64,000 nt of DNA from Pseudomonadota bacterium (GTDB lineage Bacteria; Desulfobacterota; Desulfovibrionia; Desulfovibrionales; Desulfomicrobiaceae). Shown here piece by piece: positions 25,936-34,022 of the stretch; position 1 is the stretch's first letter; each line of letters starts with the position of its first letter. The stretch spans positions 62,001 through 126,000 of the forward strand of contig JAHIQM010000007.1 of the NCBI GenBank assembly GCA_018902545.1, written 5' to 3'. The notes under the pieces were generated by a model. The model was not told the origin of the DNA, ran no database searches, and saw only the letters and a program-made list of their open reading frames with translations. The position numbers and the translations under genes are program-made.

Positions 25936-26622
25936 ATGAACGACAAAGCCTGGCCACGCGTATTGCCTTTTGCCCTCTTCATGGCCGTCATCGGCATGGA
26001 GGAGGGCTTGCGTTTCATGGATGGCAAAGCCTGGATCAGCGTCCAGGACTCCACCTTTGCCCTGTTTTACCCGCTCAAACCTCTGCTGGCCGGCATTGCG
26101 CTCTTCATGTGTCGCCGGGCCTACACGGAGCTGCGCTGGGCCGATCTGATTAGGGGCATGCAAACTCTGGGGAGCATCGCACTGGGGCTCACGGTCTTTG
26201 CACTGTGGATCAACATGGACTGGACCTTCGGGGCGCTGAGCGAGCCTCCGGGCTTCAATCCGGGCATCTTTGCGGACCCGGACCTGCGCCTGGCCATGAC
26301 CTTCATCCGTATCGGCAGCGCGGTGATCATTGTCCCGATCATGGAAGAACTCTTCTGGCGATCCTTTATTCTGCGCTATGTCATTAACCCGGATTTCACC
26401 AAAGTCCCTCTGGGGACGTTCACCTGGATTTCATTTCTGGTCGGCGCCGTGCTCTTTGGCCTGGGGCACCACTTCATCCTCGCCGGAATCATGGCCGGCA
26501 TGGCCTATTCCTGGCTGCTCTACAGAACCAGGAGCCTGGCTCAGTGCATCCTGTCCCACGCCGTGACCAATCTGGCCCTGGCCGCATTTGTGCTGAACAC
26601 GGAAAAGTGGTGGTTTTGGTAA
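25936..26622 (+). CDS. PEP-CTERM-associated CAAX-protease-related protein (CPBP, TIGR03008 type)
   Basis: 228 residues and about six hydrophobic segments. The CPBP/Rce1 active-site motifs are present: EE followed by R in IMEELFWRSFILRY (near residue 136), FGLGHHFILAGIMAG, and the late His/Asn pair in ILSHAVTNLALA. The N terminus (NDKAWPRVLPFALFM, GMEEGLRF) matches the exosortase-linked subfamily. Function in PEP-CTERM systems is unproved; an intramembrane endopeptidase acting on lipobound or sorted proteins is the family expectation. No Shine-Dalgarno precedes the ATG. It sits between PEP-CTERM genes, supporting the assignment. Confidence 0.9.
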   Translation: MNDKAWPRVLPFALFMAVIGMEEGLRFMDGKAWISVQDSTFALFYPLKPLLAGIALFMCRRAYTELRWADLIRGMQTLGSIALGLTVFALWINMDWTFGALSEPPGFNPGIFADPDLRLAMTFIRIGSAVIIVPIMEELFWRSFILRYVINPDFTKVPLGTFTWISFLVGAVLFGLGHHFILAGIMAGMAYSWLLYRTRSLAQCILSHAVTNLALAAFVLNTEKWWFW

Positions 26623-26688
26623 ATCGTGGGGAAATGGTTCGGCAGACTCGCCACAGCGAGATGTTTCACAGCGTAGCTGGTTCAAAAT

Positions 26689-26794
26689 GTCACCGCAAAA
26701 AAGTCGTCATCCCGTTCTTCAAGGGGATGACGACTTTTTTGCGGTGACGCCTGAAAGGATGGATTCCCGCCTTCGCGGGAATGACTTTTGGCGT
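26689..26794. repeat. Interspersed palindromic repeat, copy B, with perfect 25-bp stem
   Basis: 26689-26713 and 26724-26748 are perfect inverted repeats (GTCACCGCAAAAAAGTCGTC on one arm), loop of 10. A second hairpin ATTCCCGC/GCGGGAAT follows at 26763-26782. Shared pieces occur in copies A, C and D. It may also end transcription of the protease gene 66 bp upstream. Confidence 0.75.
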
Positions 26795-26874
26795 TACTCA
26801 CGATTATTTCCAGTGGACGCATAGCTTAAGGGAGGCGACTCGCAAGCGCCAGCATCCGCGAGAAGCGTGACGCC

Positions 26875-27186
26875 TCACATCAGTGAGATTCCGCCATACA
26901 CAAGGCCGACGAGAACTCCGAAATTAAAGGCAAAGACCCATCGGCTTCCGAAGCGATGGATCTTGTACAGGGATACGCCCACGCTCGCGATGCAGATCAG
27001 GACAACGACCGTCCAGCCCAGGCTCGACCCGCCCCATTCAACAATGGTTTTGGCCACAAACATCTGACCATAGCCGAGCAGCATCCCGTGAGCCAAAGAG
27101 ACGCCCCCTACCCGGCTCAAGAAATCGTCCAAGGCCTGCATGCCCTGACAAACAAGAATTGCGGCAATCGCCAGCAATATCTGCAT
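26875..27186 (-). CDS. Small hypothetical membrane protein
   Basis: 103 residues from the ATG at 27186, selected because GGGAG lies nine bases upstream; the frame extends upstream but runs through the terminator of the PEP-CTERM gene. Three hydrophobic stretches: MQILLAIAAILVCQGMQAL, WTVVVLICIASVGVSLY and WVFAFNFGVLVGLVYGGISL. I do not recognise a family. It lies convergent to the CPBP protease and downstream of a THxN PEP-CTERM gene, but the terminator between suggests separate transcription. Confidence 0.55.
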   Translation of the reverse strand: MQILLAIAAILVCQGMQALDDFLSRVGGVSLAHGMLLGYGQMFVAKTIVEWGGSSLGWTVVVLICIASVGVSLYKIHRFGSRWVFAFNFGVLVGLVYGGISLM

Positions 27187-27333
27187 CAGCCAACTCTCCC
27201 TCGTGGTTGCGCGGGCACCAAAAACACCGCCGGTCCGCCTGCCGCCATGCAAAATCCACGACAGCCGCTGCAGCTGCATTAAGCCATTTTCAGCTCGACG
27301 TGCCTTGAATAGTGCTGCCATGGATACGGAATC

Positions 27334-27365
27334 AAAAAAGGCCGGGTAGCTCATGCTCCCCGGCC
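27334..27365 (-). terminator. Rho-independent terminator of THxN PEP-CTERM gene copy 2
   Basis: GGCCGGG-T-AGC / GCT-C-CCCGGCC stem, then TTTTTT on the minus strand. Stem nearly identical to 23422-23447. Confidence 0.85.
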
Positions 27366-27391
27366 TTTCTCTGATGATCGTAAGCGCGTGA

Positions 27392-28171
27392 TCAGTTCTT
27401 CTTGTTGCGTCGCACTGCCAGACCCAGGCCAAGCAGGCCGGCGCCAAGAAGAAGCAGGGTGGCCGGTTCGGGGACAGACGCCACCGAGATACCTAGGTAG
27501 AACTGAGCCGACGTGCTGCCGTCTTCACTTGCAAGCCAGCCATAATAGTCTGTGTCCACTCCCAACTGACTGACAATGTAATCATGGTAAGCACCAGTAA
27601 GGAGCCCGAAGCCGTCGCTCAAGAAGGAGAAGTCATATGTATACCCATCGTAGTAGAATGAACCACTAGTTGCGCCTGGATCGGTGAGGACGAAGATGTC
27701 CATTGGCGTCTCAATATTTCTGTTCGGAGTCTCGAAGAACAGAAACTCAAGAGATGTTGTTTCGGCAGGAAGAGGCTGCCCTGCAGGTATGAAAGGCGTA
27801 AAAATAACACTCGCCTCGACTTTCCCGTATGCAAGGTTAGGGTGCAGCGAACTCATTAAATAATTGTAGTGTGTAATCGATACAACCTCAACAGCATCCC
27901 CAGAAGTCATCAGATTGTTGCCGCCGACAGGGCCATCGATCACAAGTGAGCTTTGCAGTCCTGTATTAGAAAAACGGGATGGAACTCCCCAGGACAGAGT
28001 TCTGCTGTCTGAACTCACCACCATATAATCTTGATTGCCGTCTTCGTTGCTCCATTCTACAAAAGTAGCATCGTTGACATAAGACCACTGCGTAACCAGC
28101 GCTGCGGATGCAAATGTCGCCGAAAAGATGAAAGCAACCGCCAAACATGTCGCTGCTAGTTTTTTATTCAC
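27392..28171 (-). CDS. THxN family PEP-CTERM protein, copy 2
   Basis: 259 residues with a GTG start (GGAG seven bases upstream). Signal peptide ends FASA before ALVTQWSY. The body repeats copy 1 almost motif for motif (QDYM, TLSWGVPS, SITHYNYLMSSL, TPMDIFVLTDPG, GAYHDYIVSQLGV) and the C terminus VPEPATLLLLGAGLLGLG-type helix ends RRNKKN. Exosortase A substrate, exported to the surface or matrix. Its sigma-54 promoter (28217-28231) and upstream motif match those of copy 1, so the duplication carried the control region along. Confidence 0.95.
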   Translation of the reverse strand: MNKKLAATCLAVAFIFSATFASAALVTQWSYVNDATFVEWSNEDGNQDYMVVSSDSRTLSWGVPSRFSNTGLQSSLVIDGPVGGNNLMTSGDAVEVVSITHYNYLMSSLHPNLAYGKVEASVIFTPFIPAGQPLPAETTSLEFLFFETPNRNIETPMDIFVLTDPGATSGSFYYDGYTYDFSFLSDGFGLLTGAYHDYIVSQLGVDTDYYGWLASEDGSTSAQFYLGISVASVPEPATLLLLGAGLLGLGLAVRRNKKN

Positions 28172-28216
28172 AGTAGTACTCCAAAGTTAAAAATTGTTTC
28201 GTTCAACCTTTACTTT

Positions 28217-28231
28217 GCACCGAACATGCCA
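28217..28231 (-). promoter_or_regulatory. Sigma-54 promoter of THxN PEP-CTERM gene copy 2
   Basis: Minus strand: TGGCATGTTCGGTGC followed by AAA. GG and GC are 10 nt apart, about 45 bp before the GTG start. Confidence 0.78.
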
Positions 28232-28292
28232 AAACGCAACTTACTAATATTATTATATTATCTTCCAAAGAAACCTCAAGATAAACATGTCC

Positions 28293-28309
28293 TGTAAAGT
28301 TATCCGACA
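28293..28309. promoter_or_regulatory. Putative activator site, TGTAA-N7-CGACA motif (PEP-CTERM copy 2)
   Basis: Plus strand TGTAAAGTTATCCGACA, 61 bp from the -24 element. An inverted partner (minus strand TGTAAACTTGCGCCGG) starts 16 bp further on. Confidence 0.6.
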
Positions 28310-28462
28310 TACTCCCGGCGCAAGTTTACATACCAAGAGACACAATCCAGGAATCTGCAAGACCTTCGAACATGCCAGCGAGTCTCTTTGCAAAAATTCG
28401 CGCGGCACCATTGTAAAATCATTCACCCGTGAGGATGAGTCCATTCGTCTTTTCAGATGGTT

Positions 28463-28513
28463 GGAAAAAGCATGGAGCCTTTTTTCGTGGGAATGGCGGC
28501 TTTTTGCAGTGAC
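28463..28513 (+). repeat. Interspersed palindromic repeat, partial copy D
   Basis: AAAAAGCATGGA and CGGCTTTTTGCAGTGACA align with the right half of copy C (40141-40193). Middle diverged. Confidence 0.5.
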
Positions 28514-28557
28514 ATCTACCCTGCGAAAAGCCGTTTTTGATTGGTGCGCTGCAAAGA

Positions 28558-28908
28558 TCAGTTTGACCTCTGCGCCTCCACTTCCGGGGAAGCGATGGGA
28601 ACGGCGAGCTCTACGCCTACGGAATAGGCCCCCATGAGCGAAGACGTATCGGTCTGCCCCCAGCGAACGAGGCCCTGATAGCTGTCGCTCAAATCATAAC
28701 CATCCACTTCTCTCCCGGGGCTTGCGATAATCGACAAGGTATCGCCAACACTGAAGACGCAATCGGTCTCAATGAGAAACCCTTGTCTACTCATGTTGAG
28801 GATACGGCCCAGCACGATCGTGTCCTCTTTTTTCCCGCAGATAATCCCGCAGGGAAACAGGCAGGCGTGACGCTTCCATTTTCTGATTTTCTGCTCTTTC
28901 GTCGACAT
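28558..28908 (-). CDS. PilZ domain protein
   Basis: 116 residues from the ATG at 28908 (AGGA eight bases upstream; the frame extends 14 codons further without a site). PilZ fold: KRHACLFPC at the start stands for the RxxxR arm, here degenerate, and ILNMSRQGFLIET carries the conserved (D/N)xSxxG. GLVRWGQTD and YSVGVEL follow as in other PilZ proteins. A c-di-GMP receptor role is plausible given the GGDEF/EAL gene nearby and the EPS locus, but the imperfect first motif leaves binding in doubt. Confidence 0.8.
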   Translation of the reverse strand: MSTKEQKIRKWKRHACLFPCGIICGKKEDTIVLGRILNMSRQGFLIETDCVFSVGDTLSIIASPGREVDGYDLSDSYQGLVRWGQTDTSSLMGAYSVGVELAVPIASPEVEAQRSN

Positions 28909-29444
28909 GGCTTGTCCTGCCTTGAGGTATTTTGCATAAATTTCAAACATTCAGTGCGCAGTCATGATAAAAATTCTGATAACAAGCGCAATTTAACAAT
29001 CACATTTAGCAACGAACGTACCAGCAGGCCACAACCGCATCGGCACGGTCAGGATGCGTATCCCATGATGGGCATACGCAACCTGAAGTTGAACTCGCGC
29101 ACATCAGAAAAATTTCGGAGAATTGTAAGGTATTACGTACGGACATGTCGGAAAAGATTACACATGGGCCATCACTTTTTCGTTTCAGGCAATGCCGCAA
29201 CACAAGTTTGGAGTTGCGTGACACTGCTTGCCGTTGAGTTTCGCACGACGATTCAGAGCCGCGCCGAGGGCCTCAAAAGACGCCCTCGGGCCTTAAAATG
29301 GATCGCACAGGCTGACCTGGTTATGGCAGGCGGAAATGGCGGTTAAAGAAGCCGCTTTTTGGCATAAAACATGAAACAAAAGAATCACGAAAAGCAGTTC
29401 CCGGTTCCGGCAACCACTCGTGACATGCCCGGCGGCGCGGACAA

Positions 29445-29567
29445 ATGGCGGAAGCCTCTCCTTGCTAACGATGACGCCACCCCGTCATTTATTGCGGCGC
29501 CAGGCAACGAAACCACGAGTTGAGCATACCCCTCCCTGGCAAGCCACAGGGGGGGGGATTTTTTTGG
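29445..29567 (+). ncRNA. Candidate small RNA, locus 1
   Basis: Shares CCTTGCTA (29460-29467) and GAGTTGA followed by ATACCCCTCCC (29517-29536) with locus 2 at 43937-44050, in the same order and at similar distance (49 versus 44 nt), and both end in a C-rich/G-rich terminator. The 5' end is a guess, as no clear promoter is visible here. Confidence 0.4.
29529..29565 (+). terminator. Rho-independent terminator
   Basis: CCCCTCCCTG / CAGGGGGGGG stem with one T-G wobble, then ATTTTTTT. Ends sRNA candidate locus 1 and meets the convergent GGDEF-EAL gene. Confidence 0.75.
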
Positions 29568-29572
29568 GGGGA

Positions 29573-31240
29573 TTACGAATAATTTCTTTTACTGGCGAGG
29601 GCCGTAAAGGCTGCGGTCGCCATCGGCCGACCCAGGTAGTATCCTTGTCCCTCGGCACAGTGATGATCTTTAAAGAAGGTATGTTGCGTCTTCGTTTCAA
29701 TACCTTCGGCAACGATTTTATGATTGAAGCCCCGCGCCATCGCCATGAGGGCGCTGGCGACAGCCTTCCCGGACTTGGCCTCGATGTTGTGCACGAACGA
29801 CTTGTCAATCTTAACCGTGCCGATTGGAAATTCCCGTAAAAAACTCAGACTCGTATACCCTGTGCCAAAGTTGTCCACGGCGATCTGCACGCCAAGGTTC
29901 TTGAGCGCATGCAAAGCAGGCAGAGCATGATGCGAATCCCGCGACAGGCCGTTTTCACTCATTTCAATTTGCAGATATTGCGGAGGAAGACCCGTGTCGT
30001 CCAGGATGGCACGGACTCCAGCCAAAAAATTCTGGTCGCTGAATTCCACCGCCGAGACATTGACCGCGATCCGGCTCAGCTTAAGCCCAGCCTGCAGCCA
30101 AACCTGCGCCTGCCTGCAAGCCTCACGGATCACCCACTGCCCAATCGGCAGAATGAGCCCGCAACTCTCCGCAACTGCGAGGAATTGCGCCGGCAAGCTC
30201 AGCTCACGATCGGAGCGCTCCCAGCGCAGCAATACCTCGGCGCCGGTGATGACGCCGGTCTCAAGATGTAACGTCGGCTGGTAGTGCAGGATGAATTCGC
30301 CTTGCTCGAGCGCGCGCTTCAGCGCCAGCTCGGCGGACTTGCGCATGATTGAAGTGGAACTGGGGTTCATGCTTGGAGTGTAGATCTCGTAGCTGTTGCG
30401 ACCGCTTCTTTTGGCTTGATACATCGCCATGTCCGCGTTGCGCATCAGCGCGTCGGCGTCAGCGCCGTCATCCGGATACATGCTGATGCCAATGCTCAAG
30501 GTGACACGCAGTTCGTGCCCGGAAATGACATGCGGCTCCCCCACGCTGTGAATCAGTTTTTCCGCGAAATGAGTGACGCTTTGCTCATCCCCGATTTCCG
30601 GAAGCAGGACCACGAATTCGTCACCACCGTGACGGCTGACCGTATCCGAGGTGCGGATGTTTGCCTGCAGACGCTTTGCGACGGATTGCAGCAACTGGTC
30701 CCCAATCGCATGGCCCATCGAATCGTTGATGTGCTTGAAGTGGTCTATGTCCAGAAACATCAGCGCCAGTTTGCTGCCGTGGCGCTTTGCGAGCAAGATC
30801 GACTGCAACAGACGGTCGGTCAAAAGCGACCGGTTCGGCAGTCCCGTGAGCAGGTCATGCTCGGCCAAGTAGGACAAATGAACCGAAACCCTCTCGACCG
30901 CCTCGGTCATCATGTGCGCGTTGACCGAAGCAACGACGAGGTTTTCGTTTGCTTCCCGGAGCGTAGTTTCCATTTGCGAACAGAATTCGACCTTGACCTT
31001 TTCGGCACTTTTGCGCACCCGAAACGCCTTCTTGACCACCTTTGGAACGTCCTCGCGCCGGTCAGAAAACGCCTCGCCATGACTGTCTGATTGTGCTTCT
31101 CGCACCATCATTTCGACAGTCTTCTGTTTGCTTTTAGGATGCGATTCCAGCGCCTTAAAGCTCGACGGCAAGGCGTACGCACGTCTCTTGAGCGATAGTT
31201 TGGACGTATAACGCCTGTACTTCAATCCAGCTTTTAGCAT
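29573..31240 (-). CDS. GGDEF-EAL c-di-GMP enzyme
   Basis: 555 residues. A basic N-terminal third and a helical linker lead to GGDEF at ~130-290 with intact RHGGDEF near 203 (diguanylate cyclase A-site) and LPNRSLLTDRL at its start. The EAL domain (~305-550) has EVLLRW in place of EALLRW; the later motifs QIEMSEN, VDNFGTGYTSLSFL and AEGIETKTQ are present. An EVL-type first motif is compatible with phosphodiesterase activity but cannot be assumed. Its ATG lies inside the stop region of the kaiC-like gene (ATGCTAA overlap), so the two are coupled. No signal peptide. Confidence 0.9.
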   Translation of the reverse strand: MLKAGLKYRRYTSKLSLKRRAYALPSSFKALESHPKSKQKTVEMMVREAQSDSHGEAFSDRREDVPKVVKKAFRVRKSAEKVKVEFCSQMETTLREANENLVVASVNAHMMTEAVERVSVHLSYLAEHDLLTGLPNRSLLTDRLLQSILLAKRHGSKLALMFLDIDHFKHINDSMGHAIGDQLLQSVAKRLQANIRTSDTVSRHGGDEFVVLLPEIGDEQSVTHFAEKLIHSVGEPHVISGHELRVTLSIGISMYPDDGADADALMRNADMAMYQAKRSGRNSYEIYTPSMNPSSTSIMRKSAELALKRALEQGEFILHYQPTLHLETGVITGAEVLLRWERSDRELSLPAQFLAVAESCGLILPIGQWVIREACRQAQVWLQAGLKLSRIAVNVSAVEFSDQNFLAGVRAILDDTGLPPQYLQIEMSENGLSRDSHHALPALHALKNLGVQIAVDNFGTGYTSLSFLREFPIGTVKIDKSFVHNIEAKSGKAVASALMAMARGFNHKIVAEGIETKTQHTFFKDHHCAEGQGYYLGRPMATAAFTALASKRNYS

Positions 31241-32721
31241 GTTCGTTCCTGATCATTTGCTGTGAGCGTCAGCGTCGGGCTTCCGCTCAAAATTCCACCA
31301 TATTCGGACAGCGTCTCGCCGATGACAATGCCGCCATCGTCGATTTCAAATTCCCGCAGCTCATTGCTATGGGCGCTGGCGCGGACCTTGACGACCGCCA
31401 TGACCCGCTTCAGGCGGCTCTCGACCTCGATGTAGCGCTGTACGATAATCGCGTCAGTGAGAAATGCGGATCCATTCGGGCTGAAACGCAGATCGGTGTA
31501 TCTGTCTTCAAGTTCCGAGGTCATGAGCACCGTCACCCCAAGATTGGACAGCGCGGCGATCATGCGAAACAGCGACTCCCGAAAATCCTCGCGAAAAGTC
31601 GGGGCCACGGCGAGCTCGAAACCGGACAGGGAATCGATCACCACACGCGTCGCTTTCATGCTTTGAATGAGGCTTATGAGATGCTGAATAACCTCGTCCA
31701 TGGACAGATCGAGGGAACGGGTATTGATCAGACCAATGCTCCCGGCCCGGACCAGATCGTCGATGGTGTGCGTCCGGGACTGGCTCGGGGTCTGCTCAAA
31801 GGCGACAATCACTCCCGGCTCGCCCCGCCGTACTCCCTCGACCAGAAAGGCCGTGGCCAGGATGGTCTTGCCTGAGCCCGACGGTCCGGCGACCAGCAGC
31901 GAATACCCCGGCGGCAATCCCCCGCCCATCATCTCATCAAGACGCGGCACGCCCATGGACAGACGCTTCTGCGCATGCTCCCTGCGGCGGGACGTGGGCG
32001 AAAGGTTGCCGTCATCACGAACTTCCACTGCCGGGAAGACGACGACCCCGTCGCCGGTGATACGGAACGTATGCATCCCGGGTCGGGTGGCCTGACCGCG
32101 CATTTTCATGATCTGAATCTTGCGCACCATTGAATTCCGGTAAACGCTTTGTTCCAGCGCTATCAGCCCATCGGCCATGGCGAAAATCGGCGGGGGGCTT
32201 GCGTCTGAAGAATACTCACCAATCAGAAAAGTTGAAGTCTCCCAGCCCATAAGTTGCATGCCCAGCTGCTGGATGAATTGCTGCTGACTGATCGCGCCGT
32301 CGCCCTGGCGCTGCGCCTCCAGCATGACCGAACGGAACGAATCGATGAAGACCAGCGCTGGAGCGGTGCTTTCGACCTCATGCGAGATTCGCTGCAAAAC
32401 CTGGGCGAACGTCCCTGTCGCGATGTCATCACCCAGGCTGACGAAGCGGATCGTATCGTTGATTTTGTCCGGATCGAAAAACGAAAATTGCTGCTGGTAA
32501 CGCAACATCTTCATGGGCGATTCGCCGAGCACGGTAAAAAAGAGTGCAGGACGCTCAGGTGATGCCATGGCGAACAGGAGTTGATGCGCAAGGGTCGTCT
32601 TGCCGCAACCCGGAGCCCCCAAAATGAGGTTGAACGAAAACTCCGGAATCCCGCCGCCAAGAATCGCATCAAGCCCGGGAACGCCGGTGGCAAGGCGGGC
32701 GATGCTCACTTTTCGGCTCAT
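31234..32721 (-). CDS. KaiC-like double RecA ATPase
   Basis: 495 residues with two tandem RecA/RAD55 domains. Walker A motifs: LGAPGCGKTTLAHQLL near 35 and AGPSGSGKTILATAFL near 280. The second half begins RLDEMMGGGLPPGYSLLVAG, typical of KaiC CII. KaiC homologues outside cyanobacteria act as phospho-switches in signalling rather than clocks. No kaiA or kaiB is visible. It is bracketed by an unknown helical protein (ATGA overlap) and a GGDEF-EAL gene (7-base overlap), suggesting a signalling unit that feeds into c-di-GMP. Confidence 0.9.
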   Translation of the reverse strand: MSRKVSIARLATGVPGLDAILGGGIPEFSFNLILGAPGCGKTTLAHQLLFAMASPERPALFFTVLGESPMKMLRYQQQFSFFDPDKINDTIRFVSLGDDIATGTFAQVLQRISHEVESTAPALVFIDSFRSVMLEAQRQGDGAISQQQFIQQLGMQLMGWETSTFLIGEYSSDASPPPIFAMADGLIALEQSVYRNSMVRKIQIMKMRGQATRPGMHTFRITGDGVVVFPAVEVRDDGNLSPTSRRREHAQKRLSMGVPRLDEMMGGGLPPGYSLLVAGPSGSGKTILATAFLVEGVRRGEPGVIVAFEQTPSQSRTHTIDDLVRAGSIGLINTRSLDLSMDEVIQHLISLIQSMKATRVVIDSLSGFELAVAPTFREDFRESLFRMIAALSNLGVTVLMTSELEDRYTDLRFSPNGSAFLTDAIIVQRYIEVESRLKRVMAVVKVRASAHSNELREFEIDDGGIVIGETLSEYGGILSGSPTLTLTANDQERTC

Positions 32722-33155
32722 GATATCTTCTCCTGCTCCACCACCCCTGGCGCGGCCGCCCAGAGCGGGTCCAGAAGGCGCCTGGTCAGGGAATTTCCGA
32801 TCAAGGTGGCGAGCAATTCAGTGAACGTTATCAGCAGAGAACTGCTTGCCTGCGCCGCCGCAACCGGGTCGCGCCCTGCCAAACGCATGCTGATTCGGAC
32901 TGGAAGGGATTCGTGGTCTATCTGCTCGTCCGGGCTTGCCAGCCAAGGGAAGGCGGCGCTCGTCAGATAAAGGGATCGCTTGAGAATGGCGTCGACGCCA
33001 TTGCCGCCAATCACAGGCGTCAACTGCGCGGACATCTGGAGCCATATCTCAGCGGTCGCCCTGGCGATGACGAGTGCGTCAGGGGAATCCCCCGCGCGTT
33101 GCCGCAAGGTTCTTCGGATCGCCTCGCGGCAAAGGTCGCGATCTGTAAACGGCAT
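32718..33155 (-). CDS. Hypothetical protein coupled to KaiC-like ATPase
   Basis: 145 residues from the ATG at 33155; AGGAG six bases upstream favours this over the longer frame, whose first 64 codons read like non-coding sequence. Almost entirely helical, no membrane segment, no cysteine; stretches such as FTDRDLCREAIRRTLRQRAG and ILKRSLYLTSAAFPWLASPD give no family I know. Its TGA overlaps the kaiC ATG, so it should be made in step with that ATPase and may be a partner or input protein. Confidence 0.7.
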   Translation of the reverse strand: MPFTDRDLCREAIRRTLRQRAGDSPDALVIARATAEIWLQMSAQLTPVIGGNGVDAILKRSLYLTSAAFPWLASPDEQIDHESLPVRISMRLAGRDPVAAAQASSSLLITFTELLATLIGNSLTRRLLDPLWAAAPGVVEQEKIS

Positions 33156-33271
33156 CAGAACTCCTGAAACCTGATAGCGGGCTTGCTGTGCGGAATCGAA
33201 CGACTCATCAGCACGACATGAACGATTATCGTATGGTAACACGCGAGAAATCGAACCATGGCAGAACTCCA

Positions 33272-33502
33272 TCAAACGCGACTTCTCAGAATATAGATCG
33301 CCATATAAACCACGAATGAAATCCCAAGAACCAAAATCCATGTCCATCCGATCCTTCCAAATTCCTTATGTCGCGGGGCAATCCGCCACCTCTGGTCTTC
33401 CTGCAAATAATCAAACTTGAGCGAGTGCAATTTTCCCATATCTCCAGACCTCAAAATGTTATTAAAAATGCCTTGCCGCTTATTGATTTTCTGCAATAAC
33501 AT
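33272..33502 (-). CDS. Small membrane protein, hypothetical
   Basis: 76 residues with GGAG five bases before the ATG (an internal ATG at 33439 with GAGGT is also possible). Soluble basic N terminus, WRIAPRHKEFGRIGW, then a single helix WILVLGISFVVYMAIYIL and RSRV. No family recognised. It lies 116 bp upstream of the KaiC operon in the same direction. Confidence 0.5.
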   Translation of the reverse strand: MLLQKINKRQGIFNNILRSGDMGKLHSLKFDYLQEDQRWRIAPRHKEFGRIGWTWILVLGISFVVYMAIYILRSRV

Positions 33503-33660
33503 CTGTTCTCCATGTTTGGATATTTGCCGATTTTATCACTCGAGCGAACACGAAAACATCAGAAAGCGTTTCTGCTCAGCAACAAGTCGATTTTGCAACG
33601 ATCGCGCCAAGACGATCCTGCGAAGATTATTTCACACCAAACTGATTATATAGAGGAAGT

Positions 33661-33798
33661 ATGTATATCGAGGCCGCAGCCGAGGACCACCAAATCCGTC
33701 GCATACACCACAAACTGTGCAATATGACGGTTAAGGCCCAAGAGGATGCCAGCCCTCGGGCGAGTCCTTTTCCAAAAAAAAATATATTTGGAGCATAG
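33661..33798 (+). CDS. Possible 45-residue small protein
   Basis: ATG with GAGGAAG four bases upstream; starts MYIEAAAEDHQIRRIHHKLC and ends KKNIFGA. No family recognised and the composition is unremarkable. Reported because it is the only open frame with a good ribosome site in the 520-bp gap 33503-34022, which is otherwise AT-rich and shows no clear promoter or terminator. Confidence 0.25.
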   Translation: MYIEAAAEDHQIRRIHHKLCNMTVKAQEDASPRASPFPKKNIFGA

Positions 33799-34022
33799 AT
33801 CCATAATTCGAATACGTTAAAAATTACCAATAGTGATAAAATAATCTCAGCAGCGCTGCTTGAATGCTCACGGATTCTCTATAAATTACTCTTGCGCGTC
33901 GCACATAAACACGCGAACAGTATCTTCAATGCGTGTCGAGCCACAAACCCATCCCAGGCCAGGATTCTCACATTGCCAAATTATCATTGGCACATTTTTT
34001 GATATGGTGTCATAAACAAAAT

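Larger units (their letters stand above)
28909..29572. other. Intergenic region holding a candidate small RNA
   Basis: 664 bp with no convincing protein gene: open frames here have poor starts and overlap the PilZ gene. The right end contains a shared sRNA-like segment and a strong plus-strand terminator (listed separately). The rest, from 28920 to 29440, shows nothing I can identify. Confidence 0.5.

Noticed and set aside
28287-28637. Plus-strand open frame between PEP-CTERM copy 2 and PilZ
   Set aside because: Covers the activator motif and repeat copy D and runs into the PilZ gene; not protein-like.
29445-29567. c-di-GMP riboswitch near the PilZ and GGDEF-EAL genes
   Set aside because: The GEMM-type conserved core is absent, and the segment points away from both genes.
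33986-34004. TGGCACATTTTTTGAT just upstream of the CheB-CheR gene as a sigma-54 promoter
   Set aside because: The -12 has GA where GC is essential, and the predicted start would be at the ATG itself.
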